Assembly (NCBI RefSeq): GCF_036746095.1
Contig: NZ_DAIOEU010000003.1
Coordinates: forward strand, 1-64,000
From: Dyella_B sp036746095
GTDB taxonomy: Bacteria > Pseudomonadota > Gammaproteobacteria > Xanthomonadales > Rhodanobacteraceae
Length of the DNA stretch: 64,000 nt
Direction of reading: 5' to 3'
The notes under the pieces were generated by a model. The model had not been told where the DNA came from. It did no database searches and saw only the letters and a program-made list of their open reading frames with translations. Position numbers and translations under genes: made by a program. Below, piece after piece: positions 61,886 to 64,000 of this stretch; the first letter of the stretch is position 1; each line of letters begins with the position of its first letter.

Positions 61886-62316
61886 AGCTCTCCCGCCAGC
61901 AGCGCGTTCTGTTGCTCGAGCAGATCCAGTTCATTGCCGTACATGGCGCGGAACCAGCGCGGATCGCGCTCCATGGAAGGTCCGAATATCTCGGCCTGCG
62001 CTTTGTAGCCTTCGTGCCGAAACGGCAGGCGCTTTCCCTGGTGATGGTAGTGGCACAGGCAGATGGTGGCTTCATGGCCGATGCGCCGGCCGCCACTGAG
62101 AATGTGGTGGATCTCGATGTCCGATTTCCGGAATGTGGCTGTCGCGATGCCGCGCAAGTGGTTCATGCGGCAGGCCAGACAACCGATCCGGCGCATGCGA
62201 GCGAAGCGCAGCTCATCGTGCGGCGCAGGTGGCGGTGAGCTATGGCGCTTGCGGCTTACCCAGCGCATCTTCGTGCGTAGCGGCGTGACGCGCTTGAGTG
62301 GTGTTCGCTTCAGCAT
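61873..62316 (-). CDS. Ref-like RecA-dependent HNH nuclease
   Basis: 147 aa from ATG 62316 (ATGCTGA overlap). A basic N-terminus (MLKRTPLKRVTPLRTK) is followed by the zinc Cys pair CLACRMN, the motif EIHHILSGGRRIGHEATICLCHYHH and the late GPSMERDPRWFRAMYG. This is the pattern of the P1 Ref/RecA_dep_nuc family, which cuts displaced strands in RecA D-loops. Expected role: phage recombination or replication. Confidence 0.8.
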   Translation of the reverse strand: MLKRTPLKRVTPLRTKMRWVSRKRHSSPPPAPHDELRFARMRRIGCLACRMNHLRGIATATFRKSDIEIHHILSGGRRIGHEATICLCHYHHQGKRLPFRHEGYKAQAEIFGPSMERDPRWFRAMYGNELDLLEQQNALLAGELCPA

Positions 62317-62615
62317 GGCTTTCTCCACTTCTGCACCAGCGCGATCACGTCGTCGGGCGTGCCAACCTCTTCCACCTTTCCGCCACGCCAACTGTCGGCA
62401 AACTTGCGCTGGTTGGCGTTGAGCCCGGCGCGGCCGTAGCGCGTCTTGCGGTTTTTGTCTTCCACCAGGTGATCAACGCCCATGCAGCCCACTACTAGAT
62501 CAGGGAAGCCAGGAATGCCGGTGGCGATCGTCTCCGCAACGGAGCAGCCGGTGGCGAGGAAAGTTGTGACGATCTCGTCATGGTTGTCGTCTTTGCGGGC
62601 GCGAACGTTACGCAT
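62310..62615 (-). CDS. PD-(D/E)XK / VRR-NUC-like nuclease
   Basis: 101 aa. RARKDDNHDEIVTTFLATGC is followed by PGFPDLVVG, with the catalytic-type Asp, and LVEDKN, corresponding to the E-x-K motif. GLNANQRKFADSWRGG follows and is typical of the phage nuclease family. It overlaps the Ref-like gene, so two nucleases are co-translated. Confidence 0.75.
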   Translation of the reverse strand: MRNVRARKDDNHDEIVTTFLATGCSVAETIATGIPGFPDLVVGCMGVDHLVEDKNRKTRYGRAGLNANQRKFADSWRGGKVEEVGTPDDVIALVQKWRKPC

Positions 62616-62817
62616 GCGGAACTAACCCATAGACGTTGTCGTGATGGGTGAAATTGGATATTTCGTGCACCCGGCAAGTCGCGGCGATTGCCAACCAGCG
62701 GCAATAAAGTCGCTCTGGATCAATATCCGTGAAAGATGTGTGTCTGCTACCTATGGGGCCAGTAATTCTCCATCGGCTTCCTTCGGGCTTTAGACGTGGC
62801 TTTGGGATGACACTCAT
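62608..62817 (-). CDS. Small phage protein, unknown
   Basis: 69 aa from ATG 62817, overlapping the upstream stop as ATGA. It contains two Trp and a C-terminal FTHHDNVYGLVPHA. GC content is lower than in neighbouring genes, suggesting an exchanged accessory gene. No family is recognised. Confidence 0.55.
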   Translation of the reverse strand: MSVIPKPRLKPEGSRWRITGPIGSRHTSFTDIDPERLYCRWLAIAATCRVHEISNFTHHDNVYGLVPHA

Positions 62818-63017
62818 GTTGGCCACCGGAGGACAACTTTTACTTTCATGTCACGCCCAAATCTTGCCTTTCCTGTGTCCTTCCAGCCCATCGCTATGAA
62901 TACGTTTGCCTCCCTCTCTTGTGCTTGAAAAGTTCCAACAATGCGCTGATCTGTCGACGTAAATACGCTTCGACACAGCTCGCCGAAAAATGTGTTTGGA
63001 TTGTCCAAAGTGCTCAT
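62814..63017 (-). CDS. Small phage protein, unknown
   Basis: 67 aa from ATG 63017 (ATGA overlap). It reads MSTLDNPNTFFGELCRSVFT and ends in a basic stretch with KVKVVLRWPT. Lower GC than the flanking nuclease genes, like its 69-aa neighbour. No family is recognised. Confidence 0.55.
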   Translation of the reverse strand: MSTLDNPNTFFGELCRSVFTSTDQRIVGTFQAQEREANVFIAMGWKDTGKARFGRDMKVKVVLRWPT

Positions 63018-63544
63018 GACTGCGGCTCCAGTCCAGCCGCCAGCAATCGCCGGCGCGCCTGCTCGCTGATCGCCTGCATGTCCCGTATGAAACGGGCAAC
63101 GCATGCGAGTGCCATGTCTTGCACCTCCAATACCTCCAGCAGTTGGCGATGATCCTTGTCGGCAAATGGCGATTCGTCACTCATTGCAGTGGATGTTGCG
63201 ACGGCTGTCGGAGCAGCTGGCATGGTTGCTTCTGCCTCACCTTGGCCAGGCGGCTCAGGGATTGGTGCTTCCGGGTTGTAGACACCATCGGCGGGTTCGT
63301 ACAACGGAGTGGTAGCGTTGCCACGCGCGTCCAGGCCGGTACCGCATGCCCGCAGTTCGCCACGCGATTGAAGATTGGCCAAGCGGCGCCCGATCGAACG
63401 CAACGTCAGATCCTGCAGCTGGTGTTCCTGCCAGCCGGCGTTGGTCGCCAAGCCTTCGATCAACGGCAGCAGCTCCACGCTGGTGACGCTCTTGCCCGCA
63501 CGGCGCACCGCGGCGAGGACGAGTTGGTTGCGCAGTTCACTCAT
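63014..63544 (-). CDS. Early phage protein with winged-helix-like N-terminus
   Basis: 176 aa from ATG 63544, overlapping the upstream stop by eight bases. Residues 1-75 (LRNQLVLAAVRRAGKSVTS, LQDLTLRSIGRRLANLQSRGELRACG) resemble a winged helix. A Pro-rich linker and a helical C-terminus follow (LLEVLEVQDMALACVARFIRD). Possibly a replication accessory or DNA-binding protein. Confidence 0.6.
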   Translation of the reverse strand: MSELRNQLVLAAVRRAGKSVTSVELLPLIEGLATNAGWQEHQLQDLTLRSIGRRLANLQSRGELRACGTGLDARGNATTPLYEPADGVYNPEAPIPEPPGQGEAEATMPAAPTAVATSTAMSDESPFADKDHRQLLEVLEVQDMALACVARFIRDMQAISEQARRRLLAAGLEPQS

Positions 63545-64000
63545 TGGGCGTCGCCTCGGTTTGTGTCGGTTCGTCGGTGGTTTCGGGGTCGTGCATGCCC
63601 AGGATCTGGCGGATGCGATCCGCGTGTGCTTCGGCAGTTTCTGCGCTCGCGCGAGTCGGTCGCTCTGGCGCTTGGCGGGTGATCGATGCCGCTGGTGGCG
63701 GCGGTAGCTCGCCAAGGTTCATGCGGTACTCCAGTGCGTAGTCGTATGCATCGGAGATCATCCGCGTCGCTTTGCCGATGTCCGCGCGCGCCAGCCGGTG
63801 CGAATCTATGAAGCGCCACATGAGGCGACAGAATGCGGCCACGTCTTCCGTCTGCAGATCTGGTTTGCTGATCACCAGCTGCACGCGGGCGAGTGTCGGA
63901 ACACCCAGCGCCAGTGCGCGGAATTCCGGGAGCGTCGGTGGCCAGCGGTACGCTCCCATCAGCGCACTTGTGATACCGGCGTCGACCTGCTTTGGCGTGA
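63537..64000 (-). CDS. Replication protein P-like (N-terminus outside window)
   Basis: At least 154 codons; the reading frame stays open past 63959 to the window edge, so the Met at 63959 is not the likely start. TPKQVDAGITSAL followed by YRWPPTLPEFRALALG is the pattern of lambda/P22 P-type helicase-loader proteins. The C-terminal region is Pro/Ala/Glu-rich and ends PETTDEPTQTEATPNE. It should recruit host DnaB to the phage origin. Confidence 0.65.
   Translation of the reverse strand, partial: TPKQVDAGITSALMGAYRWPPTLPEFRALALGVPTLARVQLVISKPDLQTEDVAAFCRLMWRFIDSHRLARADIGKATRMISDAYDYALEYRMNLGELPPPPAASITRQAPERPTRASAETAEAHADRIRQILGMHDPETTDEPTQTEATPNE

Larger units (their letters stand above)
26333..64000. 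mobile_element. Podovirus-like prophage, left portion (integrase end outside window)
   Basis: From the tRNA-Lys attachment site to the window end nearly everything is phage: tail and ejection genes next to the att site, then head, packaging and lysis genes, then early replication genes. At least 37.7 kb is in view. No tail tube, tape measure or sheath gene is recognised, and P22-type portal and N4-type capsid genes suggest a short-tailed virion. No repressor or integrase is in view; both should lie beyond 64,000. No disrupted structural gene was noticed, so it may be intact. Confidence 0.92.

Noticed and set aside
26333..64000. Diversity-generating retroelement in the tail region
   Set aside because: The tail genes suggested a BPP-1-like search, but no reverse transcriptase or template/variable repeat pair was seen in the window.

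Overview
The window is a high-GC gammaproteobacterial chromosome segment (1 to about 26,330) joined to the left part of an integrated podovirus-like prophage (about 26,333 to the window end). Conserved gene orders (ppsR/ppsA; mltD, gloB, a methyltransferase, rnhA and dnaQ together; tig-clpP-clpX-lon-hupB-ppiD) and the protein sequences suggest Xanthomonadales (Lysobacterales), most likely Rhodanobacteraceae (Dyella/Luteibacter/Rhodanobacter type). That placement is inferred from protein character, not from a search.

Host part. Two tRNAs (Glu, partial; Asp) open the window. Then come a DUF1249 gene with ppsR, divergent from ppsA; a short signal peptidase I; tRNA-Ser followed by an unusual 32-bp inverted repeat; and a PP2C phosphatase. 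The dnaQ-rnhA-methyltransferase operon diverges from gloB-mltD. A 295-bp transposase-less element with 31-bp perfect terminal repeats precedes the proteostasis block read on the minus strand: tig, clpP, clpX, lon, hupB, tRNA-Val, tRNA-Asp, ppiD. After tRNA-Leu there is a compact lanthipeptide locus, a 67-aa Cys-rich precursor and a class II LanM synthetase, with no transporter or protease gene next to it. A secreted GH31 glycosidase is convergent with it.

Prophage part. A 3'-terminal fragment of tRNA-Lys(CTT) at 26,333-26,380 marks the left attachment site. All convincing phage genes are on the minus strand, so transcription runs from the window end towards the att site. The order is: replication-P-like protein (cut by the window edge), small early genes with two nucleases, a candidate Q-type regulator, terminator, lysis genes (holin, endolysin, nested Rz/Rz1), terminase small and large subunits, P22-type portal, scaffold, a small CsrA-like protein, an N4-gp56-type major capsid protein, decoration and adaptor proteins, a long series of tail proteins, and three large virion or ejection proteins. 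The last is a 2,765-aa polyvalent protein carrying pyrophosphatase-like, metallopeptidase-like, phosphoribosyltransferase-like and ADP-ribosyltransferase-like segments. Immunity and integrase genes and the restored tRNA-Lys should lie beyond 64,000.

Many phage genes overlap by ATGA or TGATG, which decided most start choices. The most interesting items are the orphan LanA/LanM pair, the giant polyvalent ejection protein, the CsrA-like gene inside the head operon, the terminator with 10-bp repeats at the early/late boundary, and the tRNA-Ser-linked inverted repeat.
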